Part shown: one piece after another, positions 63,185 to 64,000 of the stretch
Position numbering within the stretch: position 1 is the stretch's first letter
How the letters are laid out: every line of letters begins with the position of its first letter
Assembly: GCF_011801125.1 (NCBI RefSeq)
Contig: NZ_CP046171.1
Span: forward strand, 1,860,001-1,924,000
Reading direction: 5' to 3'
Length of the DNA stretch: 64,000 bases
From: Nocardia brasiliensis
GTDB taxonomy: Bacteria > Actinomycetota > Actinomycetes > Mycobacteriales > Mycobacteriaceae
Made by a program: the position numbers and the translations under genes
Notes under the pieces: generated by a model
What the model was told of the DNA's origin: nothing
Database searches by the model: none
The model's input: only the letters and a program-made list of their open reading frames with translations

Positions 63185-63532
63185 CTGGACCTCAATTTCA
63201 TGATTGGCAGGATCATGCTGTTAGCTCGGCAGAGATTGCCACTCAGTTGACCATGGAACGACGGCCATTGCACGGTGATTTTCAACAATGTCCGGTTAAC
63301 TGTGGCTGAAGAGCCACCAGTCCGCGATTTTCTACCGCCGGAAACGGCCATGTGGGCGGGCTGTGCGACCACGAGCGCGGCGATCGGAGCGCGCTTGCCC
63401 GCAACGGCCGCGCGCCGCGGAATTGGCGATCGTCGCGATTCTCGGCGATAACCGTGGGGATGGGGCAAAGGTGACGGGGCGCTGGGAAGGTCGCACAATG
63501 GTTGAGGCGCATCCAGCGAATCGAGAGGGTCT
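63185..63532. other. Intergenic region
   Basis: 348 bp between divergent HNH and haemoglobin genes. No RNA gene or strong repeat seen; promoters for both are expected here. Confidence 0.4.
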
Positions 63533-63961
63533 ATGACTTCGGGCGAGCAGGCAGCAGCGGCAACGGCGGGCGAGCCGACGACGTCGTTCTACGAGGCGGT
63601 CGGCGGGGCGGAGACGTTCCGGCGCATCGTCGCCTCGTTCTACCGCGAGGTGGCGGCCGACGAGGTGCTCCGCCCGCTCTACCCAGAGCAGGACCTCGGT
63701 CCCGCCGAACGCAGGCTGCGGATGTTCCTCGAGCAATATTGGGGCGGCCCCCGCACCTACTCCGAGGAGCGTGGCCATCCGCGGCTGCGGATGCGGCACA
63801 ACCCGTTCGTCATCGGGCCGATCGAGCGCGACGCGTGGCTGCGCTGCATGCGAATCGCCGTGGCCGAGATCGAACCCGAGCTGCTCGACGACGAGCATCG
63901 CAAGGCGCTGCTCGACTATATGGAGATGGCGGCGAATTCGCTGATGAACGCACCCTGGTGA
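63533..63961 (+). CDS. glbO: Group II truncated haemoglobin, GlbO-like
   Basis: 142 aa. [20 protein letters not shown] start, [25 protein letters not shown] (in part; Tyr and Trp of the distal pocket), proximal His in LRMRHNPF and the G8 Trp in RDAWLRCM. Binds O2 and protects respiration or handles NO/peroxide in mycobacteria. Confidence 0.93.
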   Translation: MTSGEQAAAATAGEPTTSFYEAVGGAETFRRIVASFYREVAADEVLRPLYPEQDLGPAERRLRMFLEQYWGGPRTYSEERGHPRLRMRHNPFVIGPIERDAWLRCMRIAVAEIEPELLDDEHRKALLDYMEMAANSLMNAPW

Positions 63962-64000
63962 GGTCGCCGCACGCGCGTACCCCTGCGGCCCGAGGTACTT

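Overview
The window comes from a mycolic-acid actinomycete, most plausibly a Nocardia or close relative. DNA is GC-rich with many GTG starts and 4-base ATGA/GTGA overlaps. It carries an ESX-type EccA ATPase, an MspA-family porin, a truncated haemoglobin of the GlbO type, a ~180 kDa NAD-glutamate dehydrogenase and a fused CopD/CtaG protein. All calls were made by reading the sequence; no database search was run.

Layout. 1-4400 is core-like: EccA tail, a KhtT/KhtU-type K+/H+ antiporter pair and a secreted glycine-zipper protein. 4400-15250 is accessory DNA. It holds a cytochrome P450, an IS701-like transposase remnant, a mauE-mauD-like redox pair followed by a Tat-type leader on an eight-cysteine defensin-like peptide, an MspA-family porin, a secreted toxin-like protein with a candidate immunity gene, and two decayed large serine recombinases. 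15215-47531 is an intact ~32.3 kb integrative element flanked by a 44-bp direct repeat that is the 3' part of tRNA-Arg(UCU). Its tyrosine integrase sits beside the intact tRNA. 47633-64000 returns to core-like genes.

The integrative element begins with a HAD phosphatase and a divergent regulator. It continues with about 21 mostly overlapping plus-strand genes: a small excisionase-like HTH protein, a replication-relaxation-like protein, a VirD4/TraG-like DNA pump, a coiled-coil protein with three repeats, membrane proteins, a TOPRIM/primase-like protein and a DUF5131 protein. A terminator follows, then an origin-like noncoding block with 22-bp tandem repeats, a 20-bp inverted repeat and a perfect 34-bp inverted repeat. 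No relaxase and no VirB4-like ATPase were seen, so double-stranded DNA transfer of the actinomycete AICE kind is the best guess. The right part is cargo: SprT-like protease, DpdA-like DNA base exchange enzyme, CoiA-like nuclease, a KAP NTPase fused to an EVE/zinc-ribbon-like head, an HTH-membrane protein of TRADD-N-TM type, and a SecB-like gene in what may be a toxin-antitoxin-chaperone locus.

The most interesting items are: the mauE-mauD-defensin cassette (6762-8333), which resembles methylamine dehydrogenase light-chain maturation reused for a CSalpha-beta peptide; the adjacent DpdA/CoiA/KAP block (34161-39682), a candidate modification-sensing or defence island; the origin-like block at 32708-33251; and evidence that several elements used the same tRNA-Arg site in succession.
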